From positions 124,001-188,000 of the forward strand of contig CANLLF010000005.1 in NCBI GenBank assembly GCA_947491935.1: a DNA stretch of 64,000 nucleotides. Direction: 5' to 3'. The notes beneath the pieces were generated by a model. The model was not told where the DNA came from. It made no database searches and saw nothing but the letters and a program-made list of their open reading frames with translations. Both the position numbers and the translations under genes were made by a program. This DNA comes from an uncultured Roseicyclus sp. (GTDB taxonomy: Bacteria; Pseudomonadota; Alphaproteobacteria; Rhodobacterales; Rhodobacteraceae). Numbering within the stretch: position 1 is the first letter of the stretch; every line of letters begins with the position of its first letter. Positions 17,189 through 26,048 of the stretch are shown one piece after another.

Positions 17189-19171
17189 ATGACTTCGAAG
17201 TCCAAGGGCCGCGGAGCATTGCTTGCGGCCGTCTCGATGGTTATTGCCACGCCCAATCTGGCGCAGGCGGAGTACGTCGCAGAGATAGACGTGGTGCGGA
17301 CCGGCGCCGACCCGGCTGCCGAAACGGTGACCGGCAACGTATTTCACGACCTTAGCCGCGACGGAGAGCGCCAGGAGGACGAGCCAGGAGTGGCGGGCGT
17401 GATCGTGTCGAACGGTCGGGATGTCACCACGACCAATGCCGCCGGCTCGTATACCTTGCCAGTCTATGAAAACATGACCGTCATGGTGCATGAACCCGCC
17501 GCCTACGATGTGCCGGTCAATGAAGACGGTGTGCCGCAATTCTTCTACCACCACTTGCCCGAAGGCACGCCTGAAACACTGCGCTACGGCGGGTTGGCCC
17601 CCACCGGGCCGCTACCCGCCGCGATCAACTTTCCGATGATCCGCACCGGCGTGGACGACGAATTTTCCTGCGTCATGATGGGCGATACGCAGCCTTATTC
17701 GAACACGGAAATCGGCTATGTACGCGACGGCGTGCTCGACAGCATCCTGGACCAGGACCTGAGCGAGGCGGAATGCGTCATCATGCTGGGTGACGTGATG
17801 GGCGATGACCTGTCGCTATTGCCGCGTTTCATGAATTTGTGGTCGGTGATCGACCTGCCGCAATACTACATCCACGGCAATCACGATTTCGATTTTGATG
17901 CGACAACGGACGAGCACTCCGCTGATAGCTGGCGCCAGATCTATGGTCCGGCCTATTACAGCTTCGACATCGGGGGCGTGACGTTTATCGCACTCGACAA
18001 CGTCGTTTACCCATGTGGTCCCGAGGACGACGGACCAGGCGGCCGCGATGCATGTGCTGATCGGGATCGAGTGGTCTACAATGGCCGCGTGGTCGAACGG
18101 CAAATGCAGTGGCTGGAAGCGACCTTGGCCGAGATCCCCGAAGATCGGCTGATCGTGATGATGCACCACATCCCGTTTGTGTCCTTCATCGACAGCACTA
18201 CCGGCCGCCATCAGACCGACAATCTAGCGGAAATCCATGCGCTTCTGGCGGGCCGACCGGCCGTCAGCTTCTCTGGGCACACCCACACGATGGAATACCT
18301 CGCCGCCGGAGAGTGGTTCCAGGGCTGGGAGGAACAGCTCGGCATCACGCGCCTGCCATTCGACCATGTGGTTGGGGGCGCACCGTCCGGCAATTGGTAC
18401 TGGGGGGATCTGAATTTCGACGGCACGCCGCTGGCCTTTGCACGGGGTGGCACACCTCCGGGTTACATGATCGTCGATTTTGACGGATCGGACTACGAAG
18501 TAAATTTCTTCGCCGCCAATCTCCCGCCCGAGCGTCAGATGGCTCTGAGCTTTAACACACCGCAATTCCGGACCTGGTTTGATGAATTGTTCGCATGGGC
18601 CGATGCGCGGGAGGATCCGGCGGCGGAGACACCGCCGCTGACCATCAACGATCTGGCGGATCTGCGTCTGTTCACGCCGGAGGACCTTGAGGGCACCGTC
18701 TGGCTGACGGCAAATGTGTGGATCGGGGACCGCAACACCGAGGTGTTCGCTTCCATCAATGGCGGGCCAGATTTACCGATGACGCGCACGCAAGCCGGCG
18801 ATGGCGAAGATGTCCAATCCGGGGCGGAATGGGCGGACCCGTTCGCCGCCGTTCGCCAAATGACGATTGGCCGGTTCGGCTGGCAATCGACCCAAGGCGA
18901 GGATAGGGCGCAGGGCTTCGAGGTCTGGCAAGGGTCGAGCTACGGCCCCGCCAACCCGCAGCCCGCGGAAACGTGGATGATCGCCGACAGCTCCACCCAT
19001 CTGTGGCGGCTGGAAATGCCCGTCGGTCTGCCCGTCGGTGCCCATATCGTCGAGGTGACTGCGGTCATGGCGGATGGCCGCGAATTCACCGAGCGGATGA
19101 CCTTCGAGGTACGTGAAGAACGACCCTTCCCCTATTGGGACAACACATTGTGGGACGAGCGGACGAATTGA
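17189..19171 (+). CDS. Exported calcineurin-like metallophosphoesterase
   Basis: This protein of about 660 aa is a periplasmic phosphoesterase. The signal peptide is at residues 1-28 (cleaved near AQAEYVAE). An N-terminal SdrD-B/Cna-B-like beta domain follows (TGNVFHDLSRDGERQEDEPG). The catalytic domain has MGDTQ, LGDVMGDD, HGNHDFD, MMHHIPF and SGHTHTMEY as metal-binding motifs, and a C-terminal beta domain completes it. This is the layout of secreted metallophosphatases with N- and C-terminal accessory domains. The second of two ATGs is used because GGGAG lies 6 bases upstream. It is monocistronic and followed by a strong hairpin. The substrate is unknown; phosphomonoesters or phosphodiesters of organic phosphate are likely. 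Confidence 0.87.
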   Translation: MTSKSKGRGALLAAVSMVIATPNLAQAEYVAEIDVVRTGADPAAETVTGNVFHDLSRDGERQEDEPGVAGVIVSNGRDVTTTNAAGSYTLPVYENMTVMVHEPAAYDVPVNEDGVPQFFYHHLPEGTPETLRYGGLAPTGPLPAAINFPMIRTGVDDEFSCVMMGDTQPYSNTEIGYVRDGVLDSILDQDLSEAECVIMLGDVMGDDLSLLPRFMNLWSVIDLPQYYIHGNHDFDFDATTDEHSADSWRQIYGPAYYSFDIGGVTFIALDNVVYPCGPEDDGPGGRDACADRDRVVYNGRVVERQMQWLEATLAEIPEDRLIVMMHHIPFVSFIDSTTGRHQTDNLAEIHALLAGRPAVSFSGHTHTMEYLAAGEWFQGWEEQLGITRLPFDHVVGGAPSGNWYWGDLNFDGTPLAFARGGTPPGYMIVDFDGSDYEVNFFAANLPPERQMALSFNTPQFRTWFDELFAWADAREDPAAETPPLTINDLADLRLFTPEDLEGTVWLTANVWIGDRNTEVFASINGGPDLPMTRTQAGDGEDVQSGAEWADPFAAVRQMTIGRFGWQSTQGEDRAQGFEVWQGSSYGPANPQPAETWMIADSSTHLWRLEMPVGLPVGAHIVEVTAVMADGREFTERMTFEVREERPFPYWDNTLWDERTN

Positions 19172-19196
19172 CCAGTGCGCCACTTGGTGGCGTACC

Positions 19197-19230
19197 GCGG
19201 CCCCATTTTCGGGGCCGCAAGTTCTTTTGG
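19197..19230 (+). terminator. Rho-independent terminator after the phosphoesterase gene
   Basis: GCGGCCCC-ATTTTC-GGGGCCGC forms a perfect 8-bp GC-rich stem with a six-base loop, followed by a T-rich AAGTTCTTTT. It begins 25 bases after the stop codon. Confidence 0.75.
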
Positions 19231-19442
19231 AACCCATCCTACCCCACCGCCCACTTTGTGACCTGGCTAAAGCTCTCGTTATCAAGCTTTGGCGACCGGC
19301 CTATTGCGGACCTTCGACTTACATTCGAGATGCTGCGGTGCGGCCAGTCATACCAGATGGGGTGGATGGCTCCTGCTTCACCGGCGTCGCAAGGCGCCTT
19401 AGTACGGTTGTTATCGATTGCTAGGAAATGAGCCACCCAATG

Positions 19443-20140
19443 CAGGTAAAAAAGCTGGCCTAGATCTGGCCAAGAACATCTTTCAGGTGCACGCGATCTG
19501 GTCGTGCGGCAACGGACCCAGCTCAGCAACATGTTGCGCGGCCTGTTGGGCGAGTTTGGCATTTTGATTGCCCAAGGGGTCGGGAGCGCCGTGAAGTTTG
19601 CAAAGGCGGTTCTGGGCGGAGACCGCCCAAGTATTCCTGAAGCTGCCATCGACGTCCTGACGAACCTATGCAACCAGATGGCCGCTCTGCACCTGCGCCT
19701 CCTCTGGTACGACAAACGCATCCTGCTTGAAGGTCGAAGAGACCCCCAGGTCATGCTGCTGCGGACCATTCCTGGGGTCGGCCCGGTCACGGCCTCCGCC
19801 ATTGTCGCGCCCGCCGGCGACGGGCATCAGTTCCGCAATGGACGAGAATTTGCCGCCTGGCTGGGGCTTACACCTATCAACCAATCAAGCGGCAGCAAAG
19901 AACGTCTCGATCGCATCTCCAAAAATGGGAGATCAATACCTCGGGCGTATTCTGATCACTGGTATGACCGCCCGATTGAACCAGATGAAAGTCAATCCTG
20001 ATCGCGTCGATCCGTGGGCGATGTCTTTGCGAGAACGCAAACCCACGTGCGTGGCCACCGTCGTCATGGCCAACAAGATAGCCCGCATCATCTGGGCGGT
20101 CTTGACGCGCAACGAACACTACCGACCCCACACAGCATAA
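19443..20140 (+). pseudogene. Degenerate IS110-family transposase
   Basis: The pieces of an IS110 transposase lie in order. An N-terminal KAGLDLAKNIFQVHAI at about 19450 carries the DEDD-domain Asp. A large internal deletion follows, and then VRQRTQLSNMLRGLLGEFGI resumes at about 19505. Next comes the Transposase_20 domain with LLRTIPGVGPVTASAIVA and FAAWLGLTP. A frameshift at about 19925 moves the tail (MGDQYLGRILITGMTARL and on to HYRPHTA) to another frame ending at 20140. The element is therefore non-functional. No terminal repeats were identified, as is usual for IS110. Confidence 0.88.
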
Positions 20141-20520
20141 CCGCAAAGTAGAACCAGAGACGCAAGACCATTGAGATGATGGAGCAATGTCAGCCCGCCA
20201 ACCAAGACACCCCGTCGAATGTCAGGGACACGTCGTTGTCCGCGGAGCGGTTTGGGTCTTGGTCAGTGGAAACCAGCAGGGCTAGCGGCCGCGTGCTCCG
20301 CGCAAACAGGCCGGACACACGACTGCATCTGACTGATACTCATATCAGCTCAAAAAATGTCTTGCTATGCGCGAGCCACCCACACACGCCATTGGCGGCA
20401 CCCGCGAGATCGTTGAGCCGTTGATGCTCGGAGTTTTAGGACGACACGGCCATTCGACGATTACACGCAAATGGCAGCTTGCCGCGTGACTCGGTGGCTC
20501 GAAGGAGTTCCGGCGGTCGA
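20141..20520. other. Gap between the IS110 fossil and znuB
   Basis: I see no gene or clear terminator in this 380-base stretch. It marks the boundary between the accessory tract and the zinc locus. Confidence 0.4.
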
Positions 20521-21318
20521 CTAAGCACCGCCACGGCCACGCCAGCCAAACGCGCTGAACCCAGCAAACAGCACTGCGGCGACGCACACGATGGAGGGGC
20601 CGGCGGGTGTATCGAAGACATAGGCCACACGCAGGCCCGCAACCGCGGAAACCGCGCCGATGGCGGCGGCTATCAGGGCCATGGCCTCGGGCGTTCGGGC
20701 CAGGCTGCGGGCGGCGGCGGCCGGGATGATCAGGAGGGCCGCAATAAGAAGGACACCGACCACCTTGATGGCCACAGCCACCGTGATCGCCAGGGCAAGC
20801 GTCAGGATCAGCTGCTCGCGTTTGGGATCGATGCCGCTGGCGTAGGCCAGTTCTTCGTTCAGGGTGGTGGTCAGAAGGGGGGACCAGCGCCAGGCAATCA
20901 GCGCCACAACCAACGCGGCGCCACCCCAGATGACAAGCAGGTCGGTGCGAGAGACGGCAAGGATATCCCCGAACAGGTAGGCCATGAGGTCGATCCGGAT
21001 GCCCGACAGGAACGAGACGGCGACCAGACCAAAGGCAAGGGCGGAATGCGCCAGGACGCCCAAAAGCGTATCCATCGCGTAGCCGCGCCCGGCCAGCAGC
21101 GTGACGGTGAGCGCCATGATCAGCGCGACGGCGACCGCACCGACAAAGATCGACATCTGCAGCGCCAGCGACAGGGCCACCCCAAGGATGGCCGCATGGG
21201 CCGTGGCGTCGCCAAAATATGCCATGCGGCGCCAGACCACGAAACACCCCAAGGGTGCGGCCGCAAAGGCCACGCCGACACCGGCCAGACTGGCGCGCGT
21301 CATGAAGTCGTCGAGCAT
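20521..21318 (-). CDS. znuB: Zinc ABC transporter permease ZnuB
   Basis: This 265-aa membrane protein of the ABC-3 family forms the inner-membrane channel of the high-affinity zinc importer. It has eight or nine hydrophobic helices, including VWRRMAYFGDATAHAAILGV near the N-terminus, a family hallmark, and GVLLIAALLIIPAAAA. The start overlaps the znuC stop as TAATG. The order zur-znuC-znuB on one strand with znuA divergent is a common alphaproteobacterial layout. Confidence 0.93.
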   Translation of the reverse strand: MLDDFMTRASLAGVGVAFAAAPLGCFVVWRRMAYFGDATAHAAILGVALSLALQMSIFVGAVAVALIMALTVTLLAGRGYAMDTLLGVLAHSALAFGLVAVSFLSGIRIDLMAYLFGDILAVSRTDLLVIWGGAALVVALIAWRWSPLLTTTLNEELAYASGIDPKREQLILTLALAITVAVAIKVVGVLLIAALLIIPAAAARSLARTPEAMALIAAAIGAVSAVAGLRVAYVFDTPAGPSIVCVAAVLFAGFSAFGWRGRGGA

Positions 21319-22067
21319 TACTCCGCCGCCTCATGGCTGTGTGAGTGATCATGTTCGTGATCGTGATCGTGGTCATGATCGTGACGGTAGAGCGCCAGCG
21401 CGCCGCCTGTTCCTGTGCCGAAGAGCGCGCGGTATTCCGGTGCCGAAGCCACGACGGCCGGGGTCCCTTCGCAGCAGACATGGCCATTGAGGCAAATCAC
21501 CCGATCCGACGCGCTCATCACCACGTGCAATTCATGGCTGATCATCAGGATTGCGCAGCCCGTGGCACGTCGCACGTCTTCGATCTGCTGGTAGAACGCG
21601 GCGGAGCCGGGCTGATCCAACCCCTGTGTCGCCTCATCCAGCAAAAGGACATCGGGCCGGTTGATCAGGGCACGCGCCAGCAGGACACGCTGGAACTGAC
21701 CACCGGAAAGCTGCGACATCTGCCGCTTCAACAGGTCCGGCACCCCGGCGGCCTCAAGCGCCGCAGCGCAATCCTGGCGGTCAACCCGGTCCGTCAGGCC
21801 CATGAACCGCTCGACGGTGATCGGAAGGGTTGCGTCGATATGCAGGCTTTGGGGCACATAGCCGATCCGCAACCCAGGCTTGAGCCGCACGTTACCCACC
21901 CAAGGTTTGGTCGCGCCAATGATGGCCTTCAACAGGCTCGTCTTGCCCGATCCGTTGGGGCCCACGATGGTGACAATCTCACCCGGCTCAACGGCCAGCG
22001 AGATATGGCTCAGCACGGTGTTCGCGCCGTAGCGGACACTCAGGTTGTCGACAGTGATCAGGCTCAT
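21318..22067 (-). CDS. znuC: Zinc ABC transporter ATP-binding protein ZnuC
   Basis: The 249-aa ATPase has Walker A GPNGSGKTSL, signature LSGGQFQRV, Walker B VLLLDEAT, and the switch His in LMISHELHV. It energises ZnuB. The C-terminal tail HDHDHDHDHEHDHSHSH is His-rich, which suggests zinc binding or sensing at the cytoplasmic face. Its ATG overlaps the zur stop. Confidence 0.93.
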   Translation of the reverse strand: MSLITVDNLSVRYGANTVLSHISLAVEPGEIVTIVGPNGSGKTSLLKAIIGATKPWVGNVRLKPGLRIGYVPQSLHIDATLPITVERFMGLTDRVDRQDCAAALEAAGVPDLLKRQMSQLSGGQFQRVLLARALINRPDVLLLDEATQGLDQPGSAAFYQQIEDVRRATGCAILMISHELHVVMSASDRVICLNGHVCCEGTPAVVASAPEYRALFGTGTGGALALYRHDHDHDHDHEHDHSHSHEAAE

Positions 22068-22582
22068 GCGTCGGCCTTGTCAGCGCAGGTAGGGCAGACC
22101 CCTTCGGCCTCCACCACGGTGCGTTCAATCTGAAACCCAGCCGCCCGCGCCGCCGCCCCGAGCGCGCCTTTTGCGGGCAAGGATTGTGCCTCAGCCACCG
22201 CATCGCACATCCGGCAGATCATGAAGGCGGGTGAGTGCGCTTGGCCCGGATGGGCGCAGGCGACAAAGGCGTTCAGGCGTTCGACCTTGTGAACGAACCC
22301 GTTCTCGACCAGGAAATCCAGGGCGCGGTAGGCAACGGGGGGTTGCGATCCGAACCCAGCATCGCGCAACAGATCAAGGATCGCATAGGCCCCAAGCGCG
22401 CGATGCTCCTGCAGCAGCAACTCCAACACCTTCCGCCGAACAGGGGTCAGGCGCAGCCCTTCATCGGCACAGCGCGCGTCCGCCGATGCCAAGGCATCAG
22501 CCACGCAAGCACCGTGATCATGATGCCGGAACCCGAGCAGGGATGCGTTTTCTGCATCCCGCGGTTGCGCGTCTCTTGTCAT
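22064..22582 (-). CDS. zur: Fur-family zinc uptake regulator Zur
   Basis: The 172-aa protein has a Fur-type winged helix (RLTPVRRKVLELLLQEHRAL at about residues 42-61) and a dimerisation domain with CAHPGQAHSPAFMICRMCDA and CPTCADKA. The Cys pairs C-x2-C and C-x2-C form the structural zinc site. With zinc bound it represses uptake genes. It heads zur-znuCB and is divergent from znuA. The 55-base spacer contains Zur-like palindromic sequences, so autoregulation is likely. Confidence 0.92.
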   Translation of the reverse strand: MTRDAQPRDAENASLLGFRHHDHGACVADALASADARCADEGLRLTPVRRKVLELLLQEHRALGAYAILDLLRDAGFGSQPPVAYRALDFLVENGFVHKVERLNAFVACAHPGQAHSPAFMICRMCDAVAEAQSLPAKGALGAAARAAGFQIERTVVEAEGVCPTCADKADA

Positions 22583-22607
22583 GTTATTCCATATCAGTTA
22601 AGTCGCA

Positions 22608-22625
22608 ATAATGTTATAAAATCAC
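22608..22625. promoter_or_regulatory. Zur-like box upstream of znuA
   Basis: The minus strand reads GTGATTTTATAACATTAT, close to the palindromic alphaproteobacterial Zur consensus centred on ATGTTATAACAT (recalled, not computed). It sits immediately upstream of znuA. A weaker related sequence, ATGTTATTCCATAT at 22581-22594, overlaps the zur start. Confidence 0.6.
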
Positions 22626-22637
22626 ATGGGGGTTCCA

Positions 22638-23780
22638 ATGTCCAGAAAGCTTCTATCCTTGTCCGCTACGGCCGCATTGATGGGCGGCACGGCGATGGCT
22701 GACGTGCCAAGCGTTGCCGTTGACATCGCGCCGGTCCATTCGTTGGTCACGCGTGTCATGGAGGGCGTGGGGGCACCGGACCTGATTGTGCAGCCGGGCG
22801 CCTCACCCCATGAATACAGTCTGCGCCCGTCCGAGGCCGCGGCCCTGCAGGAGGCGGACCTGGTGTTCTGGATGGGCGAAGGACTGACACCCTGGATGGA
22901 AGATGCGGTTGAAACGCTCGCCGAAAACGCCGTTGTCACCACGCTGCTGGAGGCAGATGGCAGCGTTCTTCTGGATTTCCGGGAAGATGCGCTCTTCGAG
23001 GCCCACAGCCATGACCATGGCGATCACGATGAGCATGGCCATGACGACCACGACCATGAAGAGCATGCCGACGACCACGAGGCGCATGACCATGACGAGG
23101 ACCACGATCATGAAGATCACGCGGATGCAGAGCATGATCACGGCCATGAGGACCTCGCCGTCGGCGAGGGCCACGACCATGAGGAGCATGGCCATGAAGA
23201 TCATGACGGGCATGGCCACGAAGACCATGCCGAGCACGAGGATCACGGGCATGAGGGCCATGATCACGGCGCGCACGATCCCCATGCTTGGTTGTCGCCC
23301 GAAAACGCCAGCACTTGGCTGAACCTGATCGCCGCGCAGCTATCGGCCGCCGATCCCGACAATGCCGGCGCCTATTTCGCGAATGCATCGGCGGCGCGCG
23401 AGGAGATGGAGGCTCTGTCGGCCGAGATCAACGAAATGCTCGACCCGGTCCGCGGTGGCAGCTTCATCGTCTTTCACGATGCCTACCAGTATTTCGAAAT
23501 GTCGTTCGACTTCCCGGCGTCGGGCGCGATTTCGTTGAGCGATGCATCCGATCCGAGCCCGGCGCGGATTGCCGAAATCCAGGGTCGCATTCAGGAGGAA
23601 GGGATCGATTGCGTTCTGGCCGAGCCGCAATTCAATCCGGGCATTGTTGAAGTGGTTCTTGATGGCACCGAAGCCAATACCGGCGTGATCGACCCGCTGG
23701 GGGCGGAGCTTGAACCCGGATCGAACCTCTACCCGCAACTTCTGCGGAACATGGCAACCACGCTGGTTGAATGCCTGTGA
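22638..23780 (+). CDS. znuA: Zinc ABC transporter substrate-binding protein ZnuA with large His-rich loop
   Basis: The 380-aa periplasmic protein has a signal peptide (MSRKLLSLSATAALMGGTAM). The cluster A-I fold has metal-ligand His residues in APVHSLV, ASPHEYSLRP, DPHAWLSP and FHDAYQYFE. Between helices lies a loop of about 97 residues (about 122-218) made almost only of His, Asp, Glu, Gly and Ala, with 33 His by my count. This is longer than usual and probably captures zinc. GGGGG lies 5 bases before the ATG at 22638, which I prefer to the ATG at 22626. The stop overlaps the NicO-like gene by 10 bases. Confidence 0.93.
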   Translation: MSRKLLSLSATAALMGGTAMADVPSVAVDIAPVHSLVTRVMEGVGAPDLIVQPGASPHEYSLRPSEAAALQEADLVFWMGEGLTPWMEDAVETLAENAVVTTLLEADGSVLLDFREDALFEAHSHDHGDHDEHGHDDHDHEEHADDHEAHDHDEDHDHEDHADAEHDHGHEDLAVGEGHDHEEHGHEDHDGHGHEDHAEHEDHGHEGHDHGAHDPHAWLSPENASTWLNLIAAQLSAADPDNAGAYFANASAAREEMEALSAEINEMLDPVRGGSFIVFHDAYQYFEMSFDFPASGAISLSDASDPSPARIAEIQGRIQEEGIDCVLAEPQFNPGIVEVVLDGTEANTGVIDPLGAELEPGSNLYPQLLRNMATTLVECL

Positions 23781-24763
23781 AAACAAATGCTGGATCGGTC
23801 GGGGCGTCGGCTCCGGCCGATCCTCCCGCAAGGCAAAGGCCGGGTCTTTGGGTGATGGTCAGCCTCGGCATGCTGATCGGTGCCGCCGTCGCACTTTGGC
23901 AATTCGTGCCATGGACGCACATCCAACTTTGGGCCGCGCAGGAACAGCGTGCGTTTCAGACCAGCATGGCGGGCGCCTTGCGGGCCATTCGCGCCGGAGA
24001 TCCCTTTGCCATCTGGGCGCTCTGCGCAGCGACGGCGGCCTATGGCTTCGTTCATGCGGTTGGGCCGGGGCACGGCAAAGTACTCTTGGGCGGCGCGGCC
24101 CTTGCATCCGGCGCCACGTTTCGGCGGATGGCGGCGCTCACCCTCTGTTCCAGCCTGGCACAATCTCTCGTCGCGATCCTCATCGTCGGCGGCCTCGGGT
24201 TCGGCCTGGGTTGGGCGGCCCGGGATATGGTCGGGTTGACCGAGGCATGGCTTGCACCCGCCAGCGCCATGGCCGTTGCGGCCCTTGGCCTTCTGCTGGT
24301 GGTGCGGGGCATCCGCGGCTGGCCGCGGGATCAGGTGGTTTTGGATCACCACGACCACACCGACCACGCGGCCCATGCCGAATGTGGGTGCGGCCATGCC
24401 CATGGACCAAGCGTGACCGAGGTTCAAAGCCTCGGCTCCCTGCGCGAAGCGCTCGCCCTGATCGGGGCCATCGCGCTGCGCCCATGTACCGGCGCGCTGT
24501 TCGTTCTGGTGATTGCGCTTGGCATGGACGTGTTCTGGATCGGCTGCATGGCCGTCCTCGCGATGGGGTTGGGAACGGCTGCCTTCAACCTGATGGTTAC
24601 CGGGTCCGGCATCGCCGCGCGGCGGCTTGTGAACCTTAAGGCAACGGGGCCGAGGCTACGGCAAATATCCGCAGGGCTACATGTCACCGGTGGTGGCATG
24701 ATTGCGCTCTTCAGTTCGAACCTGGCTCTCGCCTATCTGGACAGCCCGATTTCTTTTCCATAA
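23771..24763 (+). CDS. NicO/RcnA-type metal transporter in the zinc operon
   Basis: This 330-aa membrane protein belongs to the nickel/cobalt transporter NicO family (RcnA/HoxN-like). It has an N-terminal anchor, then HAVGPGHGKVLLGGAALASG with the family HxxGPGHG motif. A central His-rich loop reads DHHDHTDHAAHAECGCGHAH, and IALRPCTGALFVLVIAL carries the conserved RPC. Family members move Ni, Co or possibly other divalent metals. Overlap with znuA suggests zinc as substrate here, or exclusion of competing metals, but this is inference. Confidence 0.82.
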   Translation: MPVKTNAGSVGASAPADPPARQRPGLWVMVSLGMLIGAAVALWQFVPWTHIQLWAAQEQRAFQTSMAGALRAIRAGDPFAIWALCAATAAYGFVHAVGPGHGKVLLGGAALASGATFRRMAALTLCSSLAQSLVAILIVGGLGFGLGWAARDMVGLTEAWLAPASAMAVAALGLLLVVRGIRGWPRDQVVLDHHDHTDHAAHAECGCGHAHGPSVTEVQSLGSLREALALIGAIALRPCTGALFVLVIALGMDVFWIGCMAVLAMGLGTAAFNLMVTGSGIAARRLVNLKATGPRLRQISAGLHVTGGGMIALFSSNLALAYLDSPISFP

Positions 24764-24769
24764 AGATGA

Positions 24770-24783
24770 TATGTTATTACATA
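24770..24783. promoter_or_regulatory. Zur-like palindrome upstream of the COG0523 operon
   Basis: TATGT-TATT-ACATA is a perfect 5-bp inverted repeat with the ATGTTATNACAT core of Zur boxes. It is located 20 bases before the GTPase start and just after the NicO-like stop. It suggests that the downstream genes form a second Zur unit. Confidence 0.55.
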
Positions 24784-24802
24784 CGTATCGAGAACAATCC
24801 TG

Positions 24803-26038
24803 ATGACCTCTTCTGACCGAATTGCAACATCCGCCGATCTCCGCCTTCCCGTGACTGTTCTGTCCGGGTTCCTGGGTGCAGGCAAAACCACGCTGCTGAA
24901 CCGCGTGCTGAACAACCGCGACGGGCGCCGTGTCGCGGTTATCGTCAATGATATGTCCGAGGTGAATATCGATGCCGATCTTGTGCGCGCCGATACCGAA
25001 CTCAGCCGCACCGATGAAACGCTGGTCGAGATGTCGAACGGTTGTATCTGCTGCACGCTGCGCCACGATCTTCTGGCCGAGGTCCGTCGTTTGGCGGCCG
25101 AGGGGCGATTTGACTATTTGCTCATCGAATCCACCGGCATTTCCGAGCCGCTTCCGGTCGCCACCACCTTCGATTTCCGCGATGAAGACGGCGACAGCCT
25201 GTCGGACGTCGCGCGGCTCGACACGATGGTCACGGTCGTCGATGCGGTGAACCTGCTGCAGGACTATTCCAGCCACGATTTCCTCCGCGACCGCGGCGAA
25301 ACCATGGGTGAGGAGGATGAGCGGACGCTGGTCCATCTGCTGACCGATCAGATCGAGTTTGCGGACGTTGTGATCCTGAACAAGACTGCCGATGCCGGGC
25401 TGGAGCGGACCGATGCGGCGCGCAAGATCATCCGCAGCCTCAACGCGGACGCCCGGATCATCGAAACCAACCAGTCGGACGTGCCGTCTGATGCGATCCT
25501 CGACACCGGGCTATTCGATTTCGAGAAGGCGCACGAGCATCCGATGTGGGCCAAGGAGCTTTACGGCTTTGCCGATCACGTGCCGGAAACCGAGGAATAT
25601 GGCGTCATCTCCTATGTCTACCGCGCGCGCCAACCGTTCATCCCCGAGAAGATCCATGCCGTCTTGGTCGGCGAGCTGCCCGGTGTGATCCGCGCCAAAG
25701 GGCATTTCTGGCTCGCCACCCGCCCCAACTGGGTGGCCGAGTTTTCACTTGCGGGCGCGCTCTCAAGCGTCACGCCGCTCGGCACCTGGTGGGCCGCTAT
25801 CCCCGAAGAGCGCTGGCCGGATCATGAAAGCGCACGCGCCTATATCGCGCAGCATTGGGCCGAGCCCTGGGGTGATCGACGGCAAGAGATCGTCTTTATC
25901 GGGGCCGGCATTGATTGGTCCGTCCTGAAGGCCAAGCTTGATGCCTGCCTCCTGCCGGCCGTCACTGCCACAGATCCCGAAAACCTGCCCGATCTCCCCG
26001 ATCCGTTCCCCGTCTGGCGCCGCCAGACCGCAACCTAG
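24803..26038 (+). CDS. COG0523 (CobW-family) GTPase, probable zinc metallochaperone
   Basis: The 411-aa protein has Walker [13 protein letters not shown] at about residues 22-33, the metal-binding CxCC motif in [13 protein letters not shown], a G3-like ESTGISEP, and an NKTAD guanine-specificity motif. A CobW_C domain follows at about 270-400. Zur-linked COG0523 proteins deliver zinc to client enzymes during starvation. The preceding Zur-like box and the downstream AztD-like gene support a zinc role rather than cobalamin. There is no His-rich C-terminal tail. Confidence 0.88.
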   Translation: MTSSDRIATSADLRLPVTVLSGFLGAGKTTLLNRVLNNRDGRRVAVIVNDMSEVNIDADLVRADTELSRTDETLVEMSNGCICCTLRHDLLAEVRRLAAEGRFDYLLIESTGISEPLPVATTFDFRDEDGDSLSDVARLDTMVTVVDAVNLLQDYSSHDFLRDRGETMGEEDERTLVHLLTDQIEFADVVILNKTADAGLERTDAARKIIRSLNADARIIETNQSDVPSDAILDTGLFDFEKAHEHPMWAKELYGFADHVPETEEYGVISYVYRARQPFIPEKIHAVLVGELPGVIRAKGHFWLATRPNWVAEFSLAGALSSVTPLGTWWAAIPEERWPDHESARAYIAQHWAEPWGDRRQEIVFIGAGIDWSVLKAKLDACLLPAVTATDPENLPDLPDPFPVWRRQTAT

Positions 26039-26048
26039 GAGACTGACC

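Noticed and set aside
20345-21487. 380-codon minus-strand frame overlapping znuB and znuC
   Set aside because: It is an out-of-frame shadow of znuB/znuC with Arg-rich composition.
23001-23290. Apparent tandem DNA repeat of GACCAT-like units
   Set aside because: This is codon-level low complexity encoding the His/Asp loop of ZnuA and not a CRISPR or satellite; unit length is irregular.
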